In this document: positions 1-13,440 of the stretch, piece after piece
Layout of the letters: every line of letters begins with the position of its first letter
Position numbering within the stretch: the first letter of the stretch is position 1
Assembly (NCBI GenBank): GCA_032191485.1
Contig: JAVDOI010000019.1
Location: 12,355,418-12,419,417, forward strand
Direction of reading: 5' to 3'
DNA length: 64,000 bases
Origin: Leptoclinus maculatus
Taxonomy: Eukaryota > Chordata > Actinopteri > Perciformes > Stichaeidae
The notes under the pieces: model-generated
Database searches by the model: none
Seen by the model: the letters and a program-made list of their open reading frames with translations, nothing else
What the model was told of the DNA's origin: nothing
Program-made: the position numbers and the translations under genes

Positions 1-640
1 GTGAATCATCGTTAGTGTACAAATATTGATAAAAGCCTCTTCAATAAAAAACTGCCTTGAGTACATTTTAGTTTACTAATCCTCCTTCACTGAACACACT
101 CATTATTTACCTGACCTCAGCAACTTTTGGTTACTTTCAAAATATATTTTGTAAGCCAGGAAGCTGAGGAGGAAAGGCAATACTTTCATTATTAAGCAAC
201 CAACAGCTTTAATCTTGCATTGGGAAAGTAAAGCAGAAAGCATTAAACATGAACTTGCAGATAATCCTTTAAAATCTAACTTCAATATTTCCATATTCTT
301 CCAAAAAAACACTGAACTTCTACTGGATTTCAAATGCAGGAGTCCTATCCGAGGATTATTCTCTTCAAGACCTCCACTATCACATAAATAAAGGTTTGGT
401 GTACATGTTTCACCGCCGCTCACAGCAGGACCTTGCCTCCACACTTATTTAACTGTCCAAATCCACCGGGAGAGTCTTCTAACAGTTTCCATGATGAAAT
501 GGCAAGAGCTGTTAAAACAGCCAGGGAGCCCCATGCTGTCGGACAAAAGACTCGCTGCATTCATGTATTCACACGTAAACACACTGCAGACGTATCGGCC
601 CTATATCATGCTGATCATTCCTGTGCAGGAGAGAAAGGCA
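1..640. other. No gene recognised; upstream flank of CpG block
   Basis: AT-rich sequence with no splice-bounded open frame or repeat that I recognise. A 140-codon + strand frame from 433 runs into the purine-rich block downstream. Its arginine-rich tail is only the translation of that GA-rich sequence, so I do not call it a gene. Confidence 0.5.
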
Positions 641-1035
641 AGTGGAGAGGTGACGAGATTAGTACGAAATGGGGGAGTGCAATAACTGCACTGACTGAAG
701 GGGGAACTAATACAGGAAGACAGAAGAGAAGTGAGAAGAGGAAGACGAAGAGGAGGAGGAGGAGGTGGAAGAGCGACGAAGGCCCGAGCGGCACGGGGCC
801 CCCCCCCCCCCCCGTTCCCGCTGAGCAGGCCGGGATAATCAGAGCAAGGAAATGAGCCGAGTCCCACGCAGTCCTCGCCGACCGCCCCGGAGCGACCGAT
901 GACAAGCCTGATGGATGGCAGCGCACAGTGAGCACACTCCTCCAGGGAGGCGAGGGCGGAGAAGGGAGGCGACGGGGGAGGAATGTGAGGAGGGAGCCGC
1001 AGGTGGTCAGAGACGAAGCCGGATACCAGGAGATA
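640..1035. promoter_or_regulatory. CpG-rich, GA-rich block; possible promoter or 5' exon
   Basis: A GA-rich stretch (about 715-785) is followed by a 15-base C run (799-813) and then a GC-rich segment with roughly 25 CpG dinucleotides by eye between about 770 and 1025. That density is far above the surrounding DNA. A short ATG frame at about 900 (MTSLMDGSA) runs up to a GTGAGC donor-like site at about 928. This could be a first coding exon or an accident. No TATA box or recognisable protein supports it. The alternative is a conserved enhancer or an unmethylated CpG island without a gene. Confidence 0.35.
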
Positions 1036-2450
1036 GCAGGAGAAGACTGAGGATAAAAGACCACTGAGAGCAAATGTTTACTCCAGGTACACGGGTGATG
1101 AGGTCGTACAAATATTTGTTGGAGGCAGAACTGCTCTTCAACAATCTGACCGGTCGAGTTAAGCTTCAGCAGTCTGGTTACAGACCCTTACATCTCCAAT
1201 TATTTTTGATCAAAACAAGCACGAACGAGGACATCTTGGCACTGCTTTGTTTGTTGTTGTGAGTCGACGCGCACACACAAGTGATGACTCTTTGTTTGAT
1301 CGGCACGAGAAAAGTTATGTCAGCGGCTCCAAGCGACCGCTACTGCTGCCTCTGACTGGACTGAATGTGGCATCAATGAAGCTGCAACAAGCGTTGATGG
1401 TTTCACTGACCAACCTTTATGGGAAGAGGTTTTAAGAGCACAAATTGACTTATAACTACGATGTAAAATATGAAATATGGAACTCCCGTTGGTCGGTTTT
1501 CATCTGCTTGAAAAACGTCCAGTGCCTCCTGCTGAAACCAACTTTGATCCACTGTACTGCTCCTCCATAACCCCAATTCTGTCCTGCAGTTTGTTCAACC
1601 GTCTGGAAAATAGCCACACTATACTTCCTTGTCCTTCTCTCTTACACTTACCCCTCTATAGCTCCACTGGGTCTCACTCGGTGAAACATAATTTAGGAGA
1701 AGACCGACTAGACTGTATCAGGGACTGTATCTGAGCCCGGGTTTCCAACTGGCAGGTGTGTCCCGGCCCTGAAGTGTACCGTGTGGGCTCATCGCTGGGA
1801 GATCAGCAGCCAAAGGAAATAAACAAGGCAGTAAACACTGTATAACTGCGGAGAGGGGGAGGCCACGGGGGAGAGCTCACTTTTCACTCTCTCTGCCTCA
1901 TCAAAATATGTCCAACTCCCCACAAAATCACACCAATCACTTCACTGGAGGGTTTCAAGGGACGGGGGACACATGGCCGTTTAGAGTGCTATAGATGTCA
2001 CCTAACTCAGTAAATTGGGCCTCCTATATCAGACACTTAACTTATCCACCAGAGACAATGCACTAACTGTTGTTCCTCAAGCCAAAAATGCTAAATATCT
2101 GTGAGCTGCAGCTTTATCAAATGTCAGGATTTTCTGTTTTTTATTTGCGTGGTGCAAAATTAGCATTTTTAAGACGTTGCCTTGGGCTCTTGGAACTCGG
2201 CCATTTTCCACTTTTTGAGGGTTGAAGATGCCTACCGGTATATTCAATATTGTTATATTCAAGGTGGATCAAATGACTCGCTCAAAGTCATCTACCCACC
2301 TGACTCAGGCTGCAGCTGTCTGGCACCTTTAACTCATGCTGGGTGCCAAATGATTTCCATAGCAGACAGCGAATATTGGACTTACATTCATTACATGGAG
2401 GCTAATGTGGCTCCATATTGCTTGTTGCTCACCACCAGCGTTGTGTTTAC
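1036..2450. other. No gene recognised
   Basis: No convincing exon or RNA gene. Around 2085-2145 the text resembles part of the teleost repeat whose terminal segment lies at 2500-2575, so a decayed, interrupted copy may span this area. That is not certain. Confidence 0.4.
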
Positions 2451-2499
2451 AGCCCACCCCTAAGTAGCCCAAAAAAAAATCTGTTAATGCACGTTTAAA

Positions 2500-2578
2500 G
2501 ATGAATTAGTTACTCTGAAAAACAACCGATATATTAATTGATAATTAATTCATAATTAGTCGCAGCTCTGCACTGAAC
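2500..2578. repeat. Terminal fragment of a TAGGGCTGCAACTAA-type interspersed repeat
   Basis: AT-rich text containing several ATTAAT/TAATTA steps ends in GTCGCAGCTCTG. This resembles the terminus of a very common teleost DNA-transposon-like repeat that begins TAGGGCTGCAACTAA and ends with the inverse complement. Related copies in this window start at 13632 and lie near 34000 and 46320-46600. Family assignment is from memory of the pattern. Confidence 0.5.
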
Positions 2579-2651
2579 TCCTCAGTGTGATTCAAGATGT
2601 CACGTTACGTCGGCTTGAGAATGTGTGATGTGGATGTTTTGCACGCTCAAA

Positions 2652-2679
2652 TGTGTGTGTGTGTGTGTGTGTGTGTGTG
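2652..2679. repeat. (TG)14 microsatellite
   Basis: Uninterrupted TG dinucleotide tract of 28 bases. Confidence 0.97.
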
Positions 2680-2689
2680 AGTCCAGTAA

Positions 2690-3448
2690 ATGCAGCTCAT
2701 TATGGTCGCCAAGTATGTTGACTCATTAAGAGAGTGATGCAGATTGCGGTCGGAGCAACGGTGCCAACGGTGAGCGCAGAGGAGTATGTCACACTGCAGT
2801 CAGGGACTACAGGGCCGCACCTCGCCCGTCTCATCCGAAAAATGCACCGCCGACGGGCATCATGTCAGGGCTGATGAAAAGTGGCTGATGAGCGTATCGG
2901 TGTGTCCAATTCAAATCCAGCGCATAATAGACGCTGATGAATAAAGCCATCAAAAGTTTCAGCAGCAGCCGGTCGATAGGGAGCGGTACATTAGCTCATG
3001 TCACATATCGAGTCGAGAAAATATTATCTGTTGGCAGACTGACTCTGTGAAGCTCTACCTCTCAGAAATAAGACTCTCTGCTGAAGTTATGACTTTAAAA
3101 AGAAAAAAGTTAGGTCTTGCATTATGGAGAGAGGAGACTGCTTGCCTTCAGAATAGTTTATGGAGATGCTAAGACTCCTGGGTACCTTCTCTTTTTCAAG
3201 TTAGAAATAAGGACTGTTTTTAAGTTACCTATCAGAGATGTTCAAGGATTGCATGCAAGGCTGTCTCTGGACCTTCTGGTGCTTTAGGCAGACAACCACT
3301 AAGTGTCTATGGCTTTAGTTTCTTTCAACTTAACATTTAAAACATTTGCTAACATGTAGTCCGTCAATTAGTATGTTTACATGAACACTAGGTGTATATA
3401 TTAATAATGCATCCACTGGCAGGTGTTGTTTGATGACAAAGGTTATAG
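2690..3448. other. No gene recognised
   Basis: Mixed-composition sequence with no supported exon, RNA gene or recognised repeat. Its end leads into the 20-bp minisatellite. Confidence 0.45.
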
Positions 3449-3536
3449 GTAGCTAGCTGACGATAGCGGTAGCTAGCTGACGATAGCGGTAGCTAGCTGA
3501 CGATACCGGTAGCTAGCTGACGATAGCGGTAGCTAG
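3449..3536. repeat. 20-bp minisatellite, 4.4 copies
   Basis: The unit GTAGCTAGCTGACGATAGCG repeats four times plus 8 bases. The only difference among full copies is one G-to-C change in copy 3 (GATACC). Near-identity implies recent expansion. Each unit contains the self-complementary word AGCTAGCT. Confidence 0.95.
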
Positions 3537-4342
3537 TGTTTAGCTATCATTGTTTTCAGTTATTAATATATTTTACACTCCATTTTAATAAACAACTTTA
3601 ACTTTAGATGTATTCAGTTATATTTGTGACTTGTCCGATAACCTCTCACTACATGTGGTTAGTTTCAGAGCTCCATAGTAGTGCAGTGTGTCTAGAGCTA
3701 CAAGGATGGCGTTAAAGAGTTGTTTTAGGCCACGCTACCACGTGACGTGGTGAAGGTGAAGAGGCCGGCTGTTTTCAAAGGCTGAGAGGCTCTTGTTGAA
3801 GAGTGTGGCGGTCCGTGTAGCCTCACGAATGAACCACTCAGACCAGCAGTTGGACCAACATGATTGCCTTCCTGGAGTATAACTGTTTAAATGTGCGACG
3901 GAGATATAAGATTCAACAAGAGCCGTCGGCAGCGGCCACATAGTCCAGAGCCACGGGGCTCCGGAGAGCCGTATGAATAAATGAGCGGAGCAAAACGATC
4001 CCATCTGACACTTCTAATTCTCTAATTGACCAGAACACGGGGCCCCAAGGCCAGTTCTTGGGATGATGTTGCTTCATTGTTCGGTGATACTCACACCTGA
4101 TTAAGCATGCGTGTGATCTTTACTGTGAATGGCGAGCGCAGCCCTCAGCCGGGGTCACTCCGAGCCGATCTTGACATTTGCGTTTGTTGAATAAAATCAC
4201 AGAGTGGTTTAGGAATAACATGGATGACATACGTATTACTTAGGCTGGTCACAGAGACACGGGTTCCATTTTTTTTGTGAAGTGGAAAAGGATCATGCAG
4301 GTGGAACGCAAATGCAAGCAGATTAGCTCAAACTATACAGAG
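3537..4342. other. No gene recognised
   Basis: No exon with paired splice sites. The 89-codon minus frame at 3735-4004 has no recognisable domain and no flanking splice support. Confidence 0.45.
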
Positions 4343-4558
4343 TGCATGGTTTGCATAAATTATGAAAAAAATTACCAAGGCAGCAGTGTCACCCATGCAG
4401 ATTAGTACATCTAACTGGCATGTAGCTCCACTAATGGATGCCCCTCAAGGTGCAGATGATATTTTGTATGCTGCATGCAGATAACCCTGCTCCCAGCATC
4501 GTCTACCCTCTATCAGACATAACGGTGTCACTGCTATGCATGCTGCGTATACTGCATG
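4343..4558 (+). promoter_or_regulatory. Cluster of four TGCATG motifs (RBFOX-type)
   Basis: TGCATG occurs at 4343, 4472, 4537 and 4553 on the + strand, four times in 216 bases, where about 0.05 would be expected by chance. (U)GCAUG is the known binding motif of RBFOX splicing regulators, which act from intronic clusters. The surrounding text is also rich in related GATGCAG/CATGCAG words, so an old diverged tandem duplication could have produced the cluster. Function depends on this stretch being transcribed from the + strand. Confidence 0.4.
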
Positions 4559-4566
4559 ATGCCCTT

Positions 4567-4587
4567 TGTGTGTGTGTGTGTGTGTGT
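4567..4587. repeat. (TG)n microsatellite
   Basis: Pure TG tract of about 21 bases, directly after the TGCATG cluster. Confidence 0.95.
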
Positions 4588-5088
4588 TAAATGTGCTCAT
4601 ACCCCTTTTTTTTTTTACTGTACGTTTTGCTCCTTTTTCTCAACGTTCACATTCCCCCTGTTCTCGTCACCACACGAAACCATTAGCTTTAGCGGTAGCT
4701 TGCATCGACATAAATCAGAGCCTAATGAGGCTATCTGTATGCTGGACATGTCATCTGTGAGATTTGCAGCAGAGAGCATCGACACTATGGCATCTTCGCC
4801 ATAGCTTGGTGCAAAAGTTGAACACTTTCAGACACAACAAGTGCATGTGAGGTCATCAACAAGACTTGTTTTTCTTGGCTGGGAATAGTTCCTCCAGCAT
4901 GTGATTAGGCCGCTCAGCTGGGTTCCTTTAGAAGCTTCGCAGACTGACTGACTCGCTGCCTCCGGGTGGGTTAGATTCATATTAATGTTACTAAATTCAG
5001 CCATCCCTCAGCAGGTGCTCTGATGTCAGTCTAAGGACAGAAGCAACAGCTAGTTTTTAAAGGTTTTGAAAGTAAAGTAAATGGAAGT

Positions 5089-5165
5089 TTTCCTCTGGGG
5101 ACAATGAATGTCTGAACCAGATTCAATGGCAACCCACCCAGTAGTTGTTGAGATATATTGTGAGA
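5089..5165. repeat. Fragment of a common teleost interspersed repeat
   Basis: The words CCTCTGGGGAC, ATGAATGTCTG, ATGGCAACCCA and AGTAGTTGTTGAGATAT occur in this order. They match the tail of an abundant teleost repeat as I remember it. The copy at 15600-15870 shows another part of the same family. A short duplication (GAGATATATTG twice) follows. Confidence 0.55.
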
Positions 5166-5175
5166 TATATTGGGA

Positions 5176-7830
5176 CATGAAGATATTTTTCTTCTTACTC
5201 AACAGCCTCAGAGAACCAGAATTTGGAAAGGAAATCTGAATTCCCTCTCATTTCCACATCCACGGGCCTTAAACATGAGCCAGATTATCTCCTCCATCCT
5301 TCCCCTCCTGTGCTTGCTTCCTCCACACAAACTCTTAAGCCGTACAGATGCTTTTGTACCTTGGGGACCGGACGTCGGCGCGCAAAGGAACGCTGCCAAG
5401 CTGGTACAGTAAGATAGGCACACAACGCCGCGCTACTCCCAGCAGATAAGCCCGGTGAAAGAAAGCAGAGAGGAAGCCGGGCGAGTGGTTGGGTCCAGCG
5501 CACTACAGGGGTCAGTGGCTCGATTATCTGCCCTCCCTGAGGCCCTCCATTGTTGCCCCATCTTATCTCCAGCCACTAGATCTCTGACACAAATGAATAA
5601 TCACACCCCGTATCGCCACGTGGACTCCATCCATCCCGGGCACACGGGGATTCGTGGGAACACAAGAGAGCGGCTTCTTATCTGTATGAATGTGTGGAGG
5701 GAAGTGTACCGAGGAGAAAAGGGGGCTCTCAATGTGTAAGGGAGAATGATGAGCAAGTGGTGGACGTTTGTTAAGGTAATCGTAAAGGACCTCGGTGCCC
5801 CTGCGCAGTACCCCGCTGTAATCTCCCCGCTGGTCTGTTATTGACTGGCTGTCATTGTGCTCCTCGGCCCTAAAGGACACCGTCTGTCACACATCTCGTT
5901 GTACAGGACTCGCCAAACTGAATCCCGGCCCAATTGAGTCATCTGCACTCGTTTTTAAGAGGCCTTTAGATGTGTGCTGGCTGTGCAGGAGCTGAATCGT
6001 CTCATAAATATCTCCCACACTTCTACTTCCACTTGATTATTCTGTATTTTTGTGATTGCTTCACTTGCATGGCATCACACGTTACATTGTTTTAAAAAAT
6101 GCACTAGAGGCCATGTTGGTACGCCACCAATTAATTATTGCACCACAAGCGCTTGTTCGAGGCTGCTTCGGACACGCCCGCGGTTCAACGCTGTTTATTT
6201 GCTGGACTGCCGTCAGAGGGCACATAAAATAAAGAGGAAATAATTGTGATTACTTCCCCAATTGTTCCACTTCAAGGACACGAAAATCACAGCAAACGAA
6301 AAACAAATTACAGGAATGACAAGAATGAAGAGCCCCAATCATTCACAACAACAAAGCAGTCGGCAATCAGTGGAGTTTCTGATTAGGTGAGCCATGTTAA
6401 CAGGAGAAATGATAGCTTCTACCAAATAGAAAAGAGGAAACGGTTCTTAGCTGTAGGTTTATGTGGCGTGTGCACGTCATCCAAGTGTTGCATTAAGGGG
6501 TTCAAAAAACCGTAAAAACCAAACTGTAGCTGTGTCACATTATAAAACTCTCATGTGATTATTTTTTGTGGTTGTGGAAGTCATTTACAAAGTATTGATT
6601 AGGACATCGGGACAGAAAACGCTCACATGGGTTGTTATGAGTCACAAGCAACACGTCCTCAAGAAACCCCATTTTCATAATATGGCTACTCGCAAAGGAA
6701 AGAGAAAACAAATTTTTTTTCTTGATAAAATTTAGGAAGGCACTTAGAAGATGAAAGGAAATTATAGAGAGAGGAGGAATGCATTTTAAAAGCGAGGGGA
6801 TATCAGGTCGCTGGACTGACAAATGGAGGGACATGTGAGGGCAAAGCCCCCTGTTGAATGAGCCCGCTGACGTGCAGAATGGATTCTGCTGTAATGAAAC
6901 GATTACCCCCACAAAGGACCCCGGTGTGACGAAGAAGAGAAGCAATTAAGTTGAACGAGAAAGGTCAATTTCAGCACATATCTGCGGTTAATCCGGCAAC
7001 CTGCTAAACAATAGCATTGTTGATCTTGTTTACGCTCAAGATATTCTTTCTGTGAACAGAAAAAGCCGACACAACTATATTATAAGCGGACACATTTCAT
7101 GAACTGTTGGTAGAAGTGTTGAGTTTCTTGTTCAGAAGCTAAAACAACAGAGTTTTTTGACGCTTTGTCACACATTTTCAGTAGATCAGACATTTCCTGG
7201 CACTTCCATGTTGGCAGCAGACTGCAGCGTCTGATGGCTTTTTAATTAAGTCTAGGTTTTAAATGTGATCATGGTGTGTTGAAGTAAACTGGCTCTTCAG
7301 TGCCCTTTGGCACCGAAACAGCAAGAGATGTGAGAACAAATACATTCGTTGGCCATCGTCCCACCCCGTCTCTTTCTGTCTCAAGTTGTTCTAAATCAAA
7401 GTATTCTATTGTTATTCATGGTTTTAGACACACATTTGAGCATAATATCTTCTGCTTATAGCAGAGACAACAGCATTAACCACTTAAACGTTTAGAAATA
7501 ACCCAGAATAAGTAAACTAAGATGTTGTTAACTGTCATTTCTTCAACCATGAAATGCCAATATTGATAGAAAAGTCAATATTAACACCAGCATTGATGTG
7601 TTTCATCACAGCACAGTTATATCATGTAGTTTATAGCTCAAACAATACATTTAAGTTGTCTTATAAATATTTAAAATGTGATAAAGTAGGTCATGTTGTG
7701 GTCACTTTGCAACTTTTGTCATCAACAATAAATCAAAGCCAATTGAATCGAGCTCTTCAAAGATCAATGGGCCACGACCTTAAATCTGCAGGATGGATAC
7801 AAACCTCATCAGCAGGGAGTCACTGATCAA
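5176..7830. other. No gene recognised; CpG-richer patch at 5330-5680
   Basis: The patch at about 5330-5680 is richer in CpG and GC than its surroundings and gives overlapping open frames on both strands, which fits low stop density rather than coding. The rest is AT-rich. No paired splice sites around an open frame, no RNA gene. Confidence 0.4.
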
Positions 7831-7832
7831 CC

Positions 7833-7836
<4 letters not shown>

Positions 7837-7910
<74 letters not shown>
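7837..7910. repeat. (CA)37 microsatellite
   Basis: Pure CA tract of 74 bases. It lies 183 bases before a TG tract of opposite sense at 8094, so the two are inverted complements. Confidence 0.98.
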
Positions 7911-7911
<1 letters not shown>

Positions 7912-8089
7912 TTAGCTGACCAAGCAAACTATCGACATCGAGCGGCACATAAACACTGAGCCCTGCGGAGACATTTCCTCTTGTGCTTGTATCGGTTTTA
8001 CACATGAGCAGCTCCATTCTGTGAGTCACATGCTCTCAGTTCACCAACGGATCACATGCAGTCACTTTAACCCCTCGTGGTATCTCAAA

Positions 8090-9685
<1,596 letters not shown>

Positions 9686-9799
9686 TCACACACACACACA
9701 TTTCTGTACTACTATTCTTGTGAGGACCGTAAAACTAACCTTCTTAACTTTATCCGACACCGATAGATGAAACACTAACCCTTATCCTACCCATAAACC

Positions 9800-9860
9800 C
9801 GACATTTGGGGAAAATCCACCGATTCGCTCACTTGCTGAGAGTTAGACGAGAAGATATAA
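9800..9860. repeat. Fragment of the same repeat family as 57264-57550
   Basis: A GACATTTGGG word, then ATTCGCTCACTTGCTGAGAG and GAGAAGAT, resemble the start of the repeat at 57264, which has GACATTTTTGGG then ATTCGCTTTCTTGC. Only the leading end is present here. Confidence 0.4.
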
Positions 9861-11980
9861 GAAAACTTATGTAAGTGTGACCAGCAAAAATGTGGAAATA
9901 TCAGCGTTTTTTCACTTTCTATGGAGCTTTGATCACGGATATGGTGATCAGGAGAGAAGACTACATCCCCTCTCCTCCGTCTCCAACCATTTCTGGTCAA
10001 AACATAAGTAGAGTCTCCTTTAAACTTGGGACGCCCACATAAACTGTACCCTTGAGTATGTCCACTCCAGTCTGGGTTCTTTTTGGGCTGACAAAAGACC
10101 TCGCAGAGGAACTGAAGAGGTTACAAAAACGCTGCTCCAGGATCAGTGGCGTTTTGTCTGCTTCTCCTCCAACACTGAGTGAAAGGCACGATGAGGCCAC
10201 CGTACGACCCTCACCAACATCCTCAAAGATAGCGGACAAGAAAGCAAAATGTTGAACTATTATTCCTTTTGGGGGGAAGTGAGGAACGGCCGAAATGTCC
10301 TGTCTTTCCAAAAATATATTATCTCGAAACAAAGGTCCTCCCAAATATAGAAGCACAAGGCTACACACACACACACACACATGCAGCCCTGCTCCTTGTT
10401 CACCATTACATCATGCAATTACACTTGAACATAGGAACTTTGGCTGGGCTTATTTCCAAAACACGGTGTAGCTCAGAATGGATTTCCCCTCGTCACAGCT
10501 GCACACTGGCATAAAAACAACCCTGTAGATGTTGCGATTAATGTGGCAGAACGAATACGCCGCACACTTTGTTACAGAAGCCCTACCGCACGGAGATCAG
10601 CCATCGCAATCAAATGAGTCTCAGGAGGGATGAATTATGGGTAATTGTGAGGTTACTGCAGCCCCGTTGAGGAAACACCTAGACTCAGGTCTCCATTCAT
10701 GGACACTTAATGAACATTAATTGTTTTGTTGGTGAATCAGAGGTATCTAGGTGAAGGACTTATTAAAGGAGACTCATTTCTTGGACGCACAGATGGAGGA
10801 GGAACGAAACAACCCATTGGCACACTGTTCAGGTCAGGGTGCTCTCCTCTGTGAGATTCCAGTCTTTCCATCATGGACGAAGTAACTCTGTAGATATTAA
10901 GACACAAATAATAAAAAATGGAGCTTTAGCCAGCCCTCCACATACCAGAGAGAAACGCTTTATAAACCTCTGGACACTAATAAATCCCACCTTCCAATAA
11001 TCCAGCATGCTATTGCTTGGAACTAACTCCCCATTTTGGCTCAATGCGAACAGACGGCAATAAACAACTGAACAAATAATCTAATATTAGAAGTTTCGGT
11101 CCACTGTCCAGCTCTCTTATATCAATGAGGATACGTTGAATAACAGACGCGTCAATGCACTTCAACAGCACCACAAACTGCATTATAACCTTCACGCAGG
11201 TGTGGATCGTTGTATTAGACCGTATTTCTTTTAGCTGTAGGTGTACCTCATAAAGTATAGTTGATGTGAAACCAGTGAGATTTACTCTCAGGAGAACCTG
11301 CACACAAAAGAGAGAGCCTTCAACATATGTGTATGTCACCTGAAGGCCACCGTAGTTCCTCCCTGAACCCTGTGGAGGTTCAATGTTTTTTTTAAGAGTG
11401 GATCTAAGATTTGGTTTGCATGTTGTATCTTTCTATATCTCTCTGTATCTCATATGTAATGGTTTCAGACAATTTCACGTTCTGGCAGTTGGTGACAGTA
11501 ACTAAAACACAAAAGCTATTCACCAGCAAAAGGCAGTGAAGAATGGGAGACTGCTTGCAATGCACGGTTGAATTTTCTTTTTTTAAAAGGCTTCATGCAT
11601 TCAAAAACATTTGCCTCAAGGAAACACACAGTGTCGTATAACTGTAACTCTGTATGAGCTCAGTTGAATATCCACACTCATAAAGGTCCTACATGGTCAT
11701 GAATACAATTTAAAAAAAATGCATTATTTACCTTTCGTTTTGTTCATATTGAAATTAGATTCTGCTCCAATTGAATGCCTTCAAATATTCTTATTCTGGC
11801 TCCTTAATGGACGCTCATTCCTTTCATCGCCCCTTCACACGCTATGAATCTATCGTGGCTGAGATACATACGGCTCCATTGTAATGAAGTGAGACAGCAC
11901 TTAAGGACAAAGAATCTCACATCTCCATACAATGCAGGAGTAGACCAGTTCTCACTTATTAGGACGGCTGGCTGAGCATG
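9861..11980. other. No gene recognised
   Basis: AT-rich, with a short CA run near 10364-10380. Open frames (127 codons minus at 9997-10380, 109 minus at 11010-11339) lack splice sites or domains and are within chance expectation. Confidence 0.45.
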
Positions 11981-12286
11981 CAGACTCCCGGGAGGGGGGG
12001 GGAGAGGCTGTTGAGATGGTGGGTGGTGCCGGGGCGGAACGAGCCACTTCGGTACTCCTCGGGATAGTTTTTTTTTAAGCAGAGCGAGGTCAGGGTCGAC
12101 GCATTGTTTGCACTTCCTCGCTTCAGCGTTGTGCGGCCTTTTTGGAGGTCGGCTGGCAAGTGACCTTTATTTTTTTGGAAGAAGTTATAAGGAGGAGGAA
12201 AGAAAAAAAGCTTCTTTAGTTATTATTCTCTTTTTTTGTATTTCGGTGTTGTAGTGGCGATTTATTTTCACCTTAAATAAAGGTTT

Positions 12287-12481
12287 TTAGAGGTGGAGGT
12301 CACAGAGACTCTTGAGCAGCTGCTTCATGTCGTCAGCTTCATGTTTCCTGGCTCTCTGTGCCCTCAATCTTCTCAACCTCTGTCTCTCTCCACATCTTTT
12401 ATCTCCTTGCAGTCTCACCCTGTTGGATTTTGCCAGCTGCAAAATGTTCCGTGCTTTACTTTTTGAATTAAGGAAGGTCAA
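12287..12481 (-). other. CT-rich segment: + strand acceptor-like site and minus Arg-rich ORF
   Basis: On the + strand a long pyrimidine run (about 12361-12410) ends in TTGCAG at 12407-12412, an excellent 3' splice site, but no good donor follows within 150 bases. On the minus strand the same bases read as a 64-codon frame, basic and Arg/Leu-rich, ending MKQLLKSLCDLHL then stop, with AATAAA a few tens of bases beyond. The arginine bias is what a CT-rich tract gives when read from the other side. I do not recognise the peptide and do not call a gene. Confidence 0.2.
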
Positions 12482-13245
12482 TATTTCTTCTCTTGGACAG
12501 GTTTCAAGTGAAGGGAGGCGGTGTTTATAAGTCCAGAGGAGAGCAGATGGGATTGGTTATAATGCATGAAAAGCTCAGAGATAACTCTCTGACTTGTTTT
12601 GGAATGAAGTGAGAAATTCAGCCAACAAGTAGGTAGATAAACTGGTGCAAGTTGGTTGAACCACCGCAACGCTGTCGATAAACAGATAACGGCATCTCTG
12701 GGTGAAATAATGACAGACACGCTGGTAATCAAGCCCTCCCCGCAGACTGTATGTGTGGACTGTACCATTGACCCAACAAGCGTCGGTGATCAATGTGCCA
12801 TGTGAGTGAGTGTGACATTACTACCTTTGGGCAACTGGCAGCGATCGCTCGTGTGTCCACTGCAGCTACACAGAGCCGACGGGCTTCTGTGCTGAACAGA
12901 GAACACGTCACCACCAGTGTTTCACATCACATATATGGAGGTAGATGGCGATCATGGAGGTGGTGGTGTGAAGACAAAATGGCAGGAGGTGTGATCTTGA
13001 GCAAGGTGAAGGAGTGACCTTTTGGTATTCATGAAAAGGATGAAATGAGATGTTACCAAGTAATGATTACAGATCAGGAACTAACTCCTAGTCATTGGTA
13101 CTTCCTGAATAATTCTGATGGGAAGATGATGTAGCTGGAGTGAAGTTACTTGATAGGAGACTGGAGGAAGTTTGGAGTTTCTGCTGAAGCTTCCACTTTT
13201 TCGCACTGTTTTATTTTGTGTGTTCTCTGCAGCCTCTGTGGTCCA

Positions 13246-13440
13246 CAGTTACAGGAGCCTCAGTTACAGGAGCCACAGTTACAGTAGCCTCAGTTACAGT
13301 AGCCACAGTTACAGTCGCCACAGTTACAGGAGCCACAGTTACAGGAGCCTCAGTTACAGTAGCCTCAGTTACAGTAGCCACAGTTACAGTAGCCACAGTT
13401 ACAGTCGCCACAGTTACAGTAGCCACAGTTACAGTCGCGT
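13246..13440. repeat. 15-bp minisatellite, 13 copies
   Basis: The unit CAGTTACAGTAGCCA, with variants GGAGCCT, GGAGCCA, GTAGCCT and GTCGCCA at its end, repeats 13 times. The period is a multiple of three, so two + strand frames and one minus frame stay open through the array as pentapeptide repeats (for example YSSHS or TVTVA). The third + frame stops at TAG in each GTAG variant. An acceptor-like TTCTCTGCAG ends at 13232. No donor follows, so coding is not supported. Confidence 0.95.

Noticed and set aside
433..855. 140-codon Arg/Lys-rich + strand frame
   Set aside because: The basic tail is a translation of GA-rich DNA and the poly-C run encodes polyproline. There is no splice or homology support.
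13246..13440. Direct-repeat array considered as CRISPR
   Set aside because: Units are contiguous 15-mers without spacers, in eukaryotic DNA.
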